Of a DNA stretch of 64,000 nt, positions 21,268 to 33,139 are shown in pieces (the first letter of the stretch is position 1; each line of letters begins with the position of its first letter). Origin of the DNA: Candidatus Didemnitutus mandela (GTDB lineage Bacteria; Verrucomicrobiota; Verrucomicrobiia; Opitutales; Opitutaceae); the NCBI GenBank assembly GCA_002591725.1, contig NJAL01000007.1, forward strand, positions 1-64,000, given 5' to 3'. The notes below the pieces were generated by a model. The model was not told the DNA's origin. It worked only from the letters and a program-made list of their open reading frames with translations, and searched no databases. The translations under genes were made by a program, and so were the position numbers.

Positions 21268-21285
21268 ATTCTATTCATTCTATTC
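21268..21285 (+). repeat. direct duplication, 2 x 9 bp (ATTCTATTC)
   Basis: Two adjacent copies of ATTCTATTC inside the acs pseudogene, where the family normally has a Phe-Tyr-Thr-(Ala/Val)-Pro-Thr segment. The following native codons (YTVPTAICAF) continue in another frame. Confidence 0.85.
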
Positions 21286-22374
21286 TCTACACGGTGCCGA
21301 CTGCCATTTGCGCTTTCATGCGTTGGGGTGATAACTATGCGCTGTGTCACTGGTTCGATTCGCTGTGTTTGTTTCGCCCCATCGGTGAGCCGATCAACCC
21401 TGAAGCCTGATGTCGTATTGTTGGGTGGTCGGCAAAAAGAAGTGCTCGATTGTTGATACATGGTGGCAGACTGAAACTGGTGCTATCATGATTGCCCCGA
21501 TCCCCGGTGTGACTGCGGCAAAACACGGTTCGGCCACGTTGCCATTTTTCGACGTGCTTCCAAAAATCGTCGATTAATCAAGATAATGAAGTCCTGTGCA
21601 ACAGCAGCGAAAAACTCGCTATCATGAAGCCCTGGCCATCGATGCTCCGTGTGCTTTCGGGCGATGACGAGCAATTCAAAAAACCTACTTATCGGAGCTT
21701 CCAGGACGACCTGGCGTCTACTTTACTGGCGATGGTGCGCGTTCAGGACAAGGACAGAGTTACTTCTGGATCGTCGGTTCATGGACCGATGCACTAAATG
21801 TTTCTGGCCACCGCATTGGCACTGCCGAGGTCGAGCGCGCGCTCCTCTCGCATCCAGCCGCTGCTGAAGCCGGATCCCGTCGGGCGGTGGTCTTGGCGCG
21901 CGCAAGGGCCAGTTGCTGGTTGTCTTTGTCATGCTCAAGGCCTGACAAAATCCAACGGATGACTTGAAGGAAACCTTACGTATTCACGTTGGTAAGGAAA
22001 TCGGTTTGCTGGCGAAGCCGGGCCAAGTGTGGTTTAATCGCCGCATTGCCAAAAACCGTTCCGGGGAAATCATGTAGCGTCTCCTGAAGGAGCCGCAACC
22101 AGCGACTCTATAAATTAAATGGAAATACAACAATATTGGAGAATTTCTCTGTTTTCGCTGCGCTGCAAAGCAAAGGCTAAGTCATGCAGCCAATATGCAC
22201 CCGCGTTTCTGGGCCTCGCCGCAAGAACAGGGCTTTTTATTTTTCGGTATTTCCTTCCACTTCGAAAGGGGGAAAATGGAGCCCGTCTTTCACAGCCGTT
22301 TTGCTTCGTGCCCATGCGACTGTCCACGCATGGGCTGAAAAGCTCTTTATCCGCGTTTTGACGGCGATCGCTCG

Positions 22375-22760
22375 ACTTTAACTTTGCTCGAGCTTTTTGC
22401 CGTGGTTACGGTCATCGGCACTCTGACCGCCATCGCTATCGGAGTGATGGCGGCGAGTCAGCAAATTCGGAAAGATTCGCCTGGGCTCGCGCTGAACAAG
22501 CTAACAATGTCGGCGATGCTCGAAACATGCAAGCGCCAGTATTGGCGTCCCACGGGCCGAAGATCGAAGTGATTTCCGACTTCAACCTCCTAGATCTCGC
22601 GCACTTTGCTTCGGAGTTTTCCCAACGTAGCGAGCTAGCGTCGTCGTCGTTTTAATTCGCTGCTCGATCCGTGGGACAGTCGCTACGTTTCATTACTGGA
22701 AAGCTGCAGGTGTGATGGGCTGAAACAATCCAAGCTATGTTCTTTATTCCGTCGGCCTCT
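22375..22760 (+). pseudogene. type IV prepilin / pseudopilin (GspG-PilA-like) pseudogene A
   Basis: The plus strand reads TLLELFAVVTVIGTLTAIAI from 22382, the hydrophobic N-terminal helix of prepilins with the position-5 glutamate, preceded by a degenerate leader with no clear ATG or Gly cleavage residue. A helical NKLTMSAMLETCKRQYW segment follows. Stops occur from 22570 on. Around 22640-22680 a shifted SLLDPWDSRY matches the conserved C-terminal Asp-Pro-Trp segment of GspG-type pseudopilins. Probably a component of the secretion/pilus machine whose ATPases and platform protein lie dead at 11.3-14.7 kb. Confidence 0.7.
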
Positions 22761-22869
22761 ATGTAGGTATAATATATAATATAGGAGGGTTCGTACCGAT
22801 TTCGACAGCGAACACAATATCGCGCCAGCAGAAGATAGCTTTGTTAGCACGAGCATTTGCGGGAAATAC

Positions 22870-23390
22870 CGATAATATTTACACCAATAGACATTTTTCA
22901 CAGTAATAGCCATCATCGGCATTTTCGCGGCCCCTATCCCCACCGTTGGCGTGGCCCGATATTCGGCCAATCGAGCGAGGATGAAGGTGGTAGCTTCCCC
23001 CAATGGTCTGCTGTGATGGAACAACTTAAACAAGAGTATGGCTATTACCCGAAAATTGATAGCGGCTTCGGAAAGATGGCCGTGCATATTTCATTGGGGC
23101 TCTGCAAAAAGCTTACTTCTTTCTATACCTCTTTCTAAAAACGATCCGACTGCCTGGCTACATTGGCGCTGGGTAAAACGCTTTCGACAACACGCAACTC
23201 ACGGTCTATTACGACAAAACGGGCGGCGGTCGTTGCATCACCTCCGAAGACGCTGGGTCCGGTCCAGCACGAGCATGTTCGTAGCAAACCACGGGTGGTT
23301 CCTTTACACCAAGACCTACAGACCTAGACCTCGATACCTTGTTGGGCGCTATCTTCTACTCTGCTAGCTGCGGTAATCTACCGGACGGTA
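22870..23390 (+). pseudogene. prepilin-like pseudogene B
   Basis: A second hydrophobic prepilin-like helix occurs around 22890-22960 (TVIAIIGIFAAPIPTVGVAR), followed by ARYSANRARMKV and, in another frame, FPQWSAVMEQLKQEYGYYPK (22996-23055), the usual helix-plus-Tyr-Gly-Tyr-Tyr-Pro region of pseudopilins. The remainder to about 23390 (for example LTVYYDKTGGGRC near 23191) is degenerate. It sits just downstream of prepilin remnant A. Frameshifted throughout; no start codon. Confidence 0.6.
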
Positions 23391-23399
23391 TCATCTGTA

Positions 23400-26300
23400 C
23401 TTGGGAGTGAGCGTTGTCATCCGATCTCATATTCCACTTATCATCTCTGTGCGCGCTTCGTTCATGGGAAATGCTCGCAACCAGGATGCACTGACCAGCT
23501 AGCATACGACTACCGCTATCGAGACAGGCAGCAATAGCGAGTTTCGCATTTTCTGGGTCGCCGCTTCGACCGACCGCGCTTATTTCACCAAAAGCGAGAA
23601 CCGCTATCCCAGTGTTCGGTTGATTCAGCCCGCCGTTGTTACCCGATGTTGGCCTCTGTTGAAACCAACGGTATCGAACATCATGTCGTTCTATTGCTAA
23701 CCTTTTTCGGCCTCAGTTTTTCGCTGCATAATTGATAGTTCGACGAACAGCTGCGACCAATTTGGTGCGCAGGCGCACATTACTCTGTAGTCCTTTGGAA
23801 TTTCACTATCTAGCGGCTCTTATTTTAGAAGGCCTATCCATTGTCGTGACGTAACTTCCACTTCCTGTAGGAGCAGTGAGCTGAGCTCTCCCGGAACAGG
23901 CGCTCATTCAATCTATCTGAAGGTGTATTTCTGGTATCTGTCAAATCTGTGAAATTTTTGTTGTCTTTTTACTCCAAACGGAAGCGATCTCGACCATTTG
24001 TCGTGGCTACCAAGATGGGTATACGGCTGGTCCGTTGTGGGAAGCACAGGATACCCTGGCATGAACAGATATGTTGCCCACTTTTATCGACGAAACGCGA
24101 CCTCCCTTGAAAACTGAAAGCGGCTTGGTGTGTAATGCAGGAAGCCTCATAAAGCCAGCCTAACACCATACACCATCAATGGTATGCAGCAAGAATCGAC
24201 AATGCACAGCAGATAACGACCAAACTACAACGGCAGAACTTATTCACGCCTCGATGGCGTGAAACGCTTGGCCGTTTCATATCCCTGATATTTAAAAAAT
24301 TTACTACTTACGCAACGACTCAAAACTCTGGTGCTGCCGCGAGCGTTTTCACTTATGCTCTTAGTCTTCAGGAAAACTGAGAAGTTCCGACCGATGAATC
24401 GGCGACGTGGCCGCCAAGCGGCGAGTCGAAACGTATAAGAATTGTCTTAGAAATTGTCTTTCCCCGAAGCTGGGAAAACCGGCTGCATTACAGCGGGTGA
24501 ACAGGAGCCGAACCTCGTATTGATCGTGGCTTTCAATGGAGCAATATTTCGAGCAGCGTCGTATCCCCAACCACTCATCGATCGACACACGAGCAATACT
24601 AACTAGTTACGATAACAATGTGCGATTGTTTGAGTTTGCAAGAGGGCTGGTTTTGCTACTCGGTTTTCTCTTAGCATCTTCATCTTTTTGGTAAATGGCC
24701 ATTTTGGATCGGCAACTCCTGGGGCCTGGGCAAAATCACTGAATAAGTGGTTCGATTAGTATTCCTTCAGTGGCTTGGTTGGCACCACATCATGACACGA
24801 TATAATCAGCTCCTTGCCCAATCCGGCACTTAAAGTTTTAAAACAAAACGTAGCAACCCCCCAGATAGGGGGTTAGTCGTTTCTATCAATCTATTAAACT
24901 TCTCCTGCAGAAGCAACGGTTATCCACTCGAACGTTTCCTAAAAAACGAGATCTTTAATTTAAACGCAACTTCTTCCAAAACATGAGCCGATGTCTTTCG
25001 CGGCAATTAGATTCAGCGACAGCAGAGAGCTTTCGATAGCCGCACAGAGCCCTTGGGCCGGAACAAGCCCAGCGAACGAATCCGATTCAGTGCAGAATTT
25101 AAAAATGCCAGACAAACTCGTTTCGAGAGCCACTGGCTTTCTTAGGTTTGCACAATTCGCCCGAAGAACATTTATAGCGAAAACTGGCTATCTCCAATCA
25201 GATCCCAATGCTGTTGCCAACGTTATTAATACACCACTTTCATGACGAGAAATCGTTTTTTATGCGGTGCTCAATTAACGAAACTTTGCTACCAAAATCG
25301 CAGTTTTCGTGGAGGAAAACAGAAGCTCTCATCCCTTTAGAGTAATGGGAGATTTTATTATCCCCTTTATTTTCCGATTTATCAAGATCACGAACGTTAT
25401 TCTGATTGAAAAAACTATTGACGAATCATATATTAATGTAGCTGAAAAGAGCTGGGCTTAATGACATAAATCCGCCATTAGTTCCCAATACTTGGCGCAA
25501 GATAAAATTATGACTGGTTTGGGCTCGAATTTTTTATGTGATCAGATATATTTGTAATTGGTTGCTACGGAAAAACTATAAATCCAGCGCGGCTGGCGCT
25601 TCTGAAGGAAAGGTATAGTTCGGAGTTGGGGGAATTAAAAGACTTCCCGAGCGCTTTCTGTCTGCTGTTTTTAGCGAGCCCAAACGACGCATAATATCAG
25701 CTTTACGGGGGCATTGGGACGCAGGCTTAAATCCCTCTCGTTCGGATGGCATAAGTGCTTGCGAAACAAAGAGATGCCTTCATTTTTATGGTAATCGCGG
25801 TCATCGCACTGCGGCTACCTGAAGCGAATTATCCGTCACCAGTACTGAACATTGAGTTTAATGTATTTTCTCCTGTGTAAAACGCGGGGATTGAATACAT
25901 AAAAAGTATCGACTTGAAGATCGGTTGAATTTCTTTTTATATTTTGTTGCATGTATCTCTGTAATACAGATATCTTGGGAATAATTCCTTCAAGCTTCAA
26001 GGTACCAATGCATACGAGGTTGTGTTTTTAATTATTCTACCTTGAGAGATATATACCATTGTAGATAATCTTTCCCAAGCATCTTCCCGGATCGATTTTT
26101 TATTTACTATATATCCTTATGATCATTTCCAAACCTATCTATGCAGCTGGCTGGCTTGGCATCATAAACTTTTCAGGTTTGGATATCTCTTTTACTGAAC
26201 TGTTGAACGGAAGAAAGCCCAGTGGAACAGTCGATATTAGGGATCTTTTGAAGTAGGTTGAATAGAAAATTTATAGCTTCGTTCATTATTTCCCGGAGAA

Positions 26301-26560
26301 ATCGGTTAAACAAAAATCGGCAATATTATTGCTAAAACCATTTTACTAGTGAAGCAACGGACGTGCACTTTTGCTTCTTCTGCCCTCATTTTACAATAGG
26401 GGATTCCGAAGCTGAAAAGTTGCATCTTAATTGACAAAATTGCTCCAGAGATTTCCAATAAATTAAAAAAATAATAGATTCTCTAAAGATACTTTTAAGT
26501 AAAGACATAACTGAAATTTTGTGGTCTATTGGGGGGAAATATCCTTTTTTATTCGGTTGT
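23400..26560. other. 3.1-kb AT-rich stretch without recognisable genes
   Basis: Frames are broken on both strands and I recognise no conserved protein block, RNA gene or insertion-sequence end. Composition is clearly more AT-rich than the intact genes, especially 24.6-26.5 kb. A weak 7-bp hairpin (AACCCCC / GGGGGTT, 24855-24874) is present. One 84-codon plus-strand frame (24991-25245) has no recognisable features. The stretch probably represents genes eroded beyond recognition. Confidence 0.5.
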
Positions 26561-26565
26561 CTTTC

Positions 26566-26640
<75 letters not shown>

Positions 26641-26645
26641 ATTTA

Positions 26646-26675
26646 CGCTGCGAATTCCGCAGCGCTTTTATTTTT
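26646..26675 (+). terminator. intrinsic terminator after the tRNA gene
   Basis: CGCTGCG and CGCAGCG form a 7-bp stem around a 5-base AATTC loop, followed by CTTTTATTTTT. It starts 6 bp after the tRNA CCA end, the expected position for a single-gene tRNA unit. Confidence 0.75.
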
Positions 26676-27049
26676 CGCAGATCAAGATCCCGCTAGCTAC
26701 GGGACCCTTTCCCTTGATTCGGGTTCGATAACATAACGGAAGTCTTCAAAATCGGCGTTCCTGCCAGCCAATCCGTAAGTGTAAAGTAAAGGGGCACGCA
26801 GGCCCTCTTTCACTGACCAAACTTCAAAACCACTGGAGCTCCGAATTTCAAAAAATTACAACTATAGAAACTAAAGCGGGCGGTATCGCTCTGATATCTA
26901 GCGTGTTAGATAAACGACCCTCCCAGACACCGCAGCTTCGCTTTGTAGCCCTGATAGAGGTGAGGCTCGGCCGCGCTGTTCTCCATGTGGAGCTGGTTTA
27001 AAAACTTTTCGCGTTCATGAACGCAAGGTCGACTCGTTGCCCTTGTTCC

Positions 27050-28110
27050 GAACGCGGCCACATCGAGCTTAATTATGACGTGGCCGGCGACTCCAAAATT
27101 TTTGCTTCAGGGGGTGTTGGTATTGTGGGCGAAACGGAGGCCGGCGAGCCGAGAGCCAACCAGGACGGCTCCGTAAGCGAACGCTGTTGGTGTACGGGAT
27201 TGTTGATTCCCTTTCAATTGTGGCGAAAGTGTAGCCAAGGGAAAGTCGTCCACTTGCCTGGCATGTAGCAGCGGGGGTGCGGCGGCAATTTTTGGTTTCA
27301 CTACTGTTTCTCAGGGTGATCGCGATCGATAAAATCCGGTCAGTCGTTGGTGCCCTAGGAGACAGGTTCAAAATAAAACACAGGGGCCACAATGCTCCGG
27401 TCGAACGAATCCGATGAACTACGCTTCGCGGTTATTGAGTTCGATCAATCTGCCTTAGTGTGGGCTGCCAATACCTCGCGGTGTTTTTAGGGACCATAAA
27501 AGAAATGGAGTGCGAGTGCAGAACGGATTTCTCTCCCTTATCCACTTCGTTTTCGGAGAGGGAGGTGTAATGTCACGCCGTGGCGTTTGAGGAAGTTGGG
27601 ATCGTGATAAACTTCCACGCTCTTGTTGAACATTTTGTGCCGTCGGCATTCATCTTATGCAGGATGGACAGACTAGCACCGTAACAGCTGTGCATGAAAT
27701 AAGTCTGACCGTCAATGTCAAAGAGGGCAAGAGGTTTTCCCATCTATCGACGGATTTCACGGTCACCGTCGATGACCATGGACCGGCAGTGTTTCTGGCC
27801 ATCCAACAAAAAATTTTCGCGCGGGTGTAATCGTAAGCATAGAAAACCCCGTCGTGATAGCTAGCAATTGGTGTCCAGGTCTCCTGTGCGTAACCGACTA
27901 TCGTACTACAGCTTGGACTTATACCGAATCTGTTGAAAACCTGGCCGGATGATAACGCCAATTTACGAGATCCCATGAGTGCAGGACCCTCATATCGACA
28001 AAATAAAAGTCCGAGGCGGTCAAATAAAAACCGTCACCCATGCGAATGGGGTCCGGATTGAGGGTAGCCGGCAAAGAACACCGGGTTCTGGTAGTTGCCG
28101 CTGCCTCAGT
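27050..28110 (-). pseudogene. glycoside hydrolase family 43-like (xylosidase/arabinosidase) pseudogene
   Basis: Read from about 28110 downwards. An N-terminal YQNPVFFAGYPQSGP segment is followed, in another frame, by PIRMGDGFYLTASDFYF and VDMRVLHSWDLVNW. This is the GH43 opening, where an Asp-Pro-Asp with the catalytic base is expected and is now damaged. Next come WTPIASYHDGVFYAYDYT (27900-27840), ARNTAGPWSSTVTVKSVDRW (27805-27745), and then shifted DIDGQTYFMHSCYGASLSIL (27725-27665), the blade containing the acid region. LHKMNADGT and DGHKMFNKSVEVYHDPNF follow. Below 27500 the sequence is too degraded to assign. GH43 enzymes remove xylose/arabinose from hemicellulose or pectin side chains. 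It is next to a sugar-transporter remnant on the same strand. Confidence 0.8.
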
Positions 28111-28289
28111 TGCAGTTGCTGCAGAAAAACATGCACTTTAGCAAGGACGCAGTGCATGTACCTCTGGCCAAGAAGGCTCGCGAGAAGCCGAAACCGGAAG
28201 CGGCGTATGTCACAGAGAAGCTTGAAAGTGGTCAGGACCGCCGAGCTTGCGCCAATGTTTTCTCACCTGACGAAGTCAGGTCCACGTGA

Positions 28290-29690
28290 GTTTGTACAGC
28301 AGGCCGAGCATGAGGTTGATGAAACAATAGGGACCGAATTCCACGACATCAACGGCCGACAGCGACAACGTGTGATGTCAACCTTTCAGCGAGTCGAGAG
28401 TTCAGTTTGCTAGCGAACTGGTGGTGAGAGCGATAATAAGCAATTGCATAACTGTGTTATGCGCCGGCCAGCTGATTATAACGTTGTGCATAAAATGTTT
28501 CCTAGGCTAGCGCAACTGTGCGGGCATCACCACCCGAAAAGCGACCCCTGTGACCACCGACAAAACGAAGAACGTCTTCGTTCCTACGACCAAAAGAAAC
28601 GAGAGACTGTAGCCGAACGTGATTACCAAGAGTCCGATTTTAGCACGTGTTGTACCCTGGGGGTATCGCTCAAGTGGCCGATCGGGTAGGTAATCACAAA
28701 CTACCCCAGCGAAGGCTGCAGCATTGGCGTGGGGAGCGTCTAGCGGCAGTCCCATACCCGACCAGTATTGTGGGAAGAAGATGATGAAGGTGGAGAGACC
28801 TAGGAGTGTTTTATGCAGGAAAATGGTAACGAAATAGATCCAGAGGATATAATACATTGGATGTGCGTAGGATTCGCTTTATAAATACGCGAATGGCCTG
28901 ATACGTGGCTGTTCGCCCGGCCGGCCGGCCGTGGGGGGAGACGGGATAGATGAAATTAACGTCCGGGAAGTTACCTTCGCGCACGAACCAAGAAATCGCC
29001 GAAAATTCCACGAAATTGAGCAGTGCCACATTGAAGAAAATCGGTTTGCTACGCTTATCGGTATGCCCAAGCAGCTAATAGATAATGATGAAAGTTCCGG
29101 CCGCGCTAAGCCCTAGGGGAAAGGTGAGAAATCGACCTATGCATACTCAGTACCACGCCGCGCAAAGAGGCCAAAAAACGCGGTATCCATTGGCGTTTGC
29201 GCTGTGCGATAGAAGGCTACCACTAGCAGGCCGAAAATAGAACCCTCGGCGCGATAGTCGGGCGTTCATACAATTCGCCAGCCACCCGATGTCTTGGGCG
29301 CGTGCTGCGAGTTCCGAATCAAACGGGGGAAGTGCGAGAAAAGATGATCGCAAACGGTATTGCCCATAACAGGAGCGGAATCCGTTGTCCAAACCGTGTG
29401 TTCAGGTGATCCGAATAGTAATAACCTAGCGGTTGCATAATGGAGAGCTGAAACGCCGTGCTAAAAGAGACCAATGATTACCGCGATTTGTTGGTCCGAA
29501 GCTTTATACTTCTTGGATAAGACGGGTAGCAGCTTCGGTCGATCATGTTGGTGAACTTGAGAACGGCCCTACCGGCTAAGCGGCCAGGCGAACATGTACA
29601 GGAAACAGTGAAAGGTGCCGGCGTGGTAAGGACGCGCTTCCGTGGCGAGGATCAAGTGAGACCAGCGGAAACCGATTTTATTTGGGGAGG
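28290..29690 (-). pseudogene. MFS/GPH-type sugar transporter pseudogene
   Basis: Hydrophobic segments alternate across frames on the minus strand. Near 29440-29350 a segment reads YYYSDHLNTRFGQRIPLLLW, the conserved Asp-x-x-x-(T/N)-R-(F)-G-(R/Q)-R-x-P loop after helix 2 of MFS and GPH sugar symporters. Near 29030-28960 is LLNFVEFSAISWFVREGNFP. Several transmembrane stretches follow (for example YILWIYFVTIFLHKTLLGL near 28850, and AKIGLLVITFGYSLSFLLVV near 28655-28595). VVEFGPYCFINLMLGLLYKL near 28350-28290 is the last. It lies between a GH43 remnant and a regulator remnant, so it probably imported the oligosaccharide that the GH43 enzyme cut. Non-functional. Confidence 0.65.
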
Positions 29691-30170
29691 AAAGCCGCCG
29701 TAGGCGGCGGAGTTAATAATGCGGTTTTCCCGGACTCCGCCAATGCTGGTTTTGTTTTCCGTGAAAAACCGTTTACTACCACCGGAAGACGGGGGATTAT
29801 GGACCCGTCGATCCCGGTATCCTTCGATCATGCTAAAGACCGGGTGTTGGGGCCGTCCCCGATCGTTGTGGTAAAGCTGTCTAGCCAAAATAGCGATCGT
29901 GGTGGCGCCGATTGACGGGAGACTTTGACTGGTGCTCGTTACTTCGTCGACATGTGCGAGGTGTGACTGCTCGAGACCCAGCGATTCAAATGCCACGGCC
30001 GGGTTATTTGATAACCGTAGCGATCGAGCAGAAGAAGCTGTTTGAAATCGGAGCCGATGATCGCATTTGGTCCGGTAGGACTTCATCTAGGATTTGGTGC
30101 GCTTCGAATCGTCCCAGCTGTGACGTGTCAACAGCGGCTTGACCCGAGCAGCGTAAGGGTGTTTTCGCGG
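29690..30170 (-). pseudogene. possible LacI/GalR-type sugar regulator remnant
   Basis: The longest minus-strand frame here reads FESLGLEQSHLAHVDEVTS then IGATTIAILARQLYHNDRGR, PQHPVFSMIEG and, shifted, a Glu-Arg/Ser-rich end. This resembles the C-terminal effector-domain ending of LacI-family repressors (loop, Ile-Gly-x-x-Ala-(I/V)-x-(L/M)-Leu helix, then Pro-x-(L/F)-x-(V/G) strand and Glu-Ser-Thr). No DNA-binding helix-turn-helix can be seen upstream (30.2-30.4 kb). Position at the head of the transporter/GH43 pair supports a regulatory role, but the identification is tentative. Confidence 0.35.
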
Positions 30171-30929
30171 CGAGCCAGATTTAGTTTACCTGCCAGCCTC
30201 CTCTTCTCGTCGATCATGAGAACGATGGTTCGTAGCCGCATTTTGTCAGATCCTCGAACGCCACAAACGCGTTGCGGAAGTGGTGTGTGTGGCTCCAGTG
30301 TATCGCGTGATGATTAAAAACACTACCAACACTACCCAAACCTACGCAAGTGAGGCGTCACCAATCCAGCTAGTCCTCACACAACGAAGTTGGGAATGAA
30401 GAGAATGAATTGCTGTGGATCCTGCGTGCATGCAGTATGCTGCGACAGGCTGCGCCCGCCTGTGCACTACCTTTTTTTCAGCCAAAATGGCTTGACGCGC
30501 ATACCGAAATAGTTTTTTAATCGTTTTTAATGAGAATTGTTTATGATGAGAATTCTCGCGAGAAAGCCGATGATTTCAGGGGTTGTTTTGTATTGTTTGA
30601 GGCAAACCTGACTCATGAAGGACTGATATGAGCCCGTTGGAGCGAATAATCAGAGTTTCTGAAGTCGCTACTTTGTCTTGCCTGAAACGGAGGGATGATT
30701 GGGCAAGCTGAGAGAAACGGTTGTGTGAATGACGTCGGCGCGATGCGTTGGCGGGTCCGGGGGTAAAGAACACGTCCCGCTATTTTATCGATAATTACGG
30801 GCTTCTTGCCGCGGCAGACAGTTTTATTTTACGTGGAAAGCAACTACGCGCCATTTGGCAGAATGTCGGCCCGGGCTCGGCACATCGCTTCTAACGACTA
30901 CTTCGAAGTCCAAGCTGCCCTATTGTTTT

Positions 30930-32898
30930 CTGGTGCGGGAATTTCCAAAACACCATACCCTGTAAAAGCTTCGTCTCTGTTATCGACGGCCAACTTTAGC
31001 TTCCTGCTTCTTCTCCTGCTGGCGGGTGCCATCGCCTTGTCCGTTTACGTTCAATTCCAGAACAGCGAAGCGATCACTCTACCACAGTTCGCCGTTTCAG
31101 ACAACTCCGCCTATCGCTATCACGCGATGGGTGCCATTTCGGTCGTGCGGTGTCCGCGTCCCCGGAACCGACACGCTGAACCCCATTTCCGCCACCACCC
31201 GCGACGTGATGGGCAACCTTGTGCCGACCCGTGTCTTCGATGCGACGAAATATGTCGCTAGCATCAAGTTCCCCAGAGGATTGCATGATTTTCCGTAACT
31301 TCGAAAGCAGCGACTAGTCCAGTGTACCGTCTGATAATTCTTTTCGTTATCGTATGCTGATAACATCGACGAATTCGTCACCAATCGTACCAAGATCGAC
31401 AAAGGACCAAATGCCATTATCTCCATCCGGAGCAACACACGGGGGATTGATCATAATAATGTAATAATAATAATGTAATAATAATGAAAGCTTTGCTCTA
31501 CCAAACGCAGCATTAATTGGCTTGACGGGGCATCTACGATGCACAAAAAATTAGCATCGATGTAATTGGTCCTGTTTTTTCTTGGCAGCAGGCGGCAGTG
31601 TGGTCTACCGGGCCATTGGGTCACTCCATGATCTCCAGTTGCTACTGGGCAAAAGGACCGCCCAGCTGCGGAGGGAGGTGCTTGCGTCCACTGCTTACTC
31701 TACACTGGTGAACCCGCCCAGAGCTGTACAGTGAGGGGGGCCTTGAGCTCGCTCATGATCACTCATACCTCGATCTATTCGCCCTATTTCGGTTCCAACG
31801 CGATTTTACGCGACCCTGACGCCCAGTAGACGGCGGCGAAAGATCGGAAAATGCACAAAGTTGGTCTCACGCCAACTATCACATTGGTTGTGTGAATATC
31901 CAGATGGTCGCAGGAGTCGCTTATTCGTGGCAAACGGACTAAGATCCGTCAATCTATCCAATCCTATCCTAATGTAGTGATGATGCTAGTCTATTCCGAA
32001 ACACTAAGGCACTTTCACCAACAAGCAAAACTACACCAGCGAACAACTCGGGCTCTTCAATAATCAGGGTGTCTCTTCTACCTCAATTGGAGGCGTGCTT
32101 CGCTTCGAGATAACAGGGAAATATCCTGACGAGCAAGACACCGAGAATCTTCGACGATGGTCAAAAACATGACCTCGGTCGGTGCCCCCTGCTAAAGGTC
32201 CAGAAAAGTTATTTCTGGTCTACTACAGTTATTCTACCAATTATTTCCCAATAACAGCCCCCTCTGGTGCAAGGACAAACAGGACGAGCATGATTTTAAG
32301 AGCAAATTTTTCGACTATGGGTAGCGATTAACGGAGCCTACTTCAAAACCGAACAGGCCAATGTTACGATTCCAAGTCCCGATCACCATACTCCTCCTTT
32401 GGCTCCCGAACAACTGATCTCCGGCTACGGCAACCAGGGCTCAGGATTTGAGCTGTGTGACCGGCAGTCTCTCGAAAACTTTTCAGCTATCGCTATGTAA
32501 TCCCATCCGCACATGCGCGACAGCCTCGGTAGATGGGTGCGGGCAGTGGCGGACGAAAACGCTGCCGTGTTGCTCTTCTGGGCGGCGACCTCAAGGCCCC
32601 GCTAAACGTTGGCGTCAACTACACGGAAAACACACTGGCGACATACCAATTCAATTTTACCGCCCTTGGCATTGTCGGTAAAGTAAGCTTTGCCCTGAAA
32701 CCCAGCTACGCTGGCACCGTCGGCATCTCCTACCATCCTCTTTACTGCTGGAACTATTATTTCTTCTGGCTGGTGGTCGACAGTCTGCCCCAATGACCAA
32801 GGGCTACATCTTTTGTAGCGGGCAGCTTCTCTTTCGACGTGAATATCGCAACAGCGCCAGGAATTAGCGCGAAATTCTCCGCGACCTTCGAGTTCTGA
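30930..32898 (+). pseudogene. TonB-dependent outer-membrane receptor pseudogene
   Basis: Family role: TonB-driven import of large ligands through an outer-membrane barrel. A hydrophobic leader-like stretch (FSFLLLLLLAGAIALS) precedes ITLPQFAVSDNSAYRYHAMG and a shifted AISVVR segment. The plug domain continues as GTDTLNPISATTRDVMGNL (31171-31230) and VFDATKYVASI (31232-31264). A shifted DNIDEFVTNRTKIDKGPNAI (31360-31420), matching the conserved ...IEVVKGPNAIL... plug motif, comes next. Barrel segments are degraded, but NVGVNYTENTLATYQFNFTA (32610-32670) and a final strand FSFDVNIATAPGISAKF ending in Phe before TGA 32896 match the usual barrel C-terminus. Neighbours are sugar-use genes, so a glycan SusC-like or xylan/pectin receptor role is plausible. 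Confidence 0.75.
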
Positions 32899-33139
32899 AG
32901 ACGCTAAATTCCACCAAACGCTTTCTGCATGCCATTATCGTCTTCGACTATGCCCGATAAACCAACCGCTGACTATGTTGAAGTATAAGTAATTATAAAG
33001 CAAAGGATTACAGCCCTTCCTGCGACGGGCTTACTCTGGATACTGCAGCCATCAATCGTGTGGTGGCCGTAGCTCATGCGGCTGCCTGAAAGGTCGTATT
33101 TCCGTCCAGTCGATATTTCAGTCACTCCGTGCGTCTGCA

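Larger units (their letters stand above)
20116..22113 (+). pseudogene. acs: acetyl-CoA synthetase (acs) pseudogene
   Basis: Family role: acetate + ATP + CoA to acetyl-CoA via acetyl-AMP. The whole length is traceable: start at ATG 20116 (MDQTVTLLSLVSRES), then FQPSAEF near 20170, EPGDVRTITYRQLY near 20457-20500, FCGFSAEALRDRINNCQSKF near 20645-20705 and ITAGGGWRRKK near 20706. Next are ESDDEERF-type DVWNPDVLEGM near 20850 and the AMP-binding GxPKGVL region at 20960-20985. GEPINPEA lies near 21387-21410, [18 protein letters not shown] near 21630-21685 and a shifted [12 protein letters not shown] block near 21800-21835. The final acetylatable-lysine region appears as LPKTVPGK (22046-22069) with the downstream LLKE in another frame. 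A 63-bp tandem array (20989-21051) and a 9-bp duplication (21268-21285) both fall in the gene and shift the frame. Non-functional. Confidence 0.93.

Noticed and set aside
24855-24874. Small hairpin AACCCCC...GGGGGTT
   Set aside because: Only 7 bp, no T-tract, no neighbouring gene; likely chance.
31450-31490. AT-rich run of AATAATA-type sequence
   Set aside because: Simple-sequence drift within the TonB-receptor remnant; no regular period long enough to call a functional repeat.
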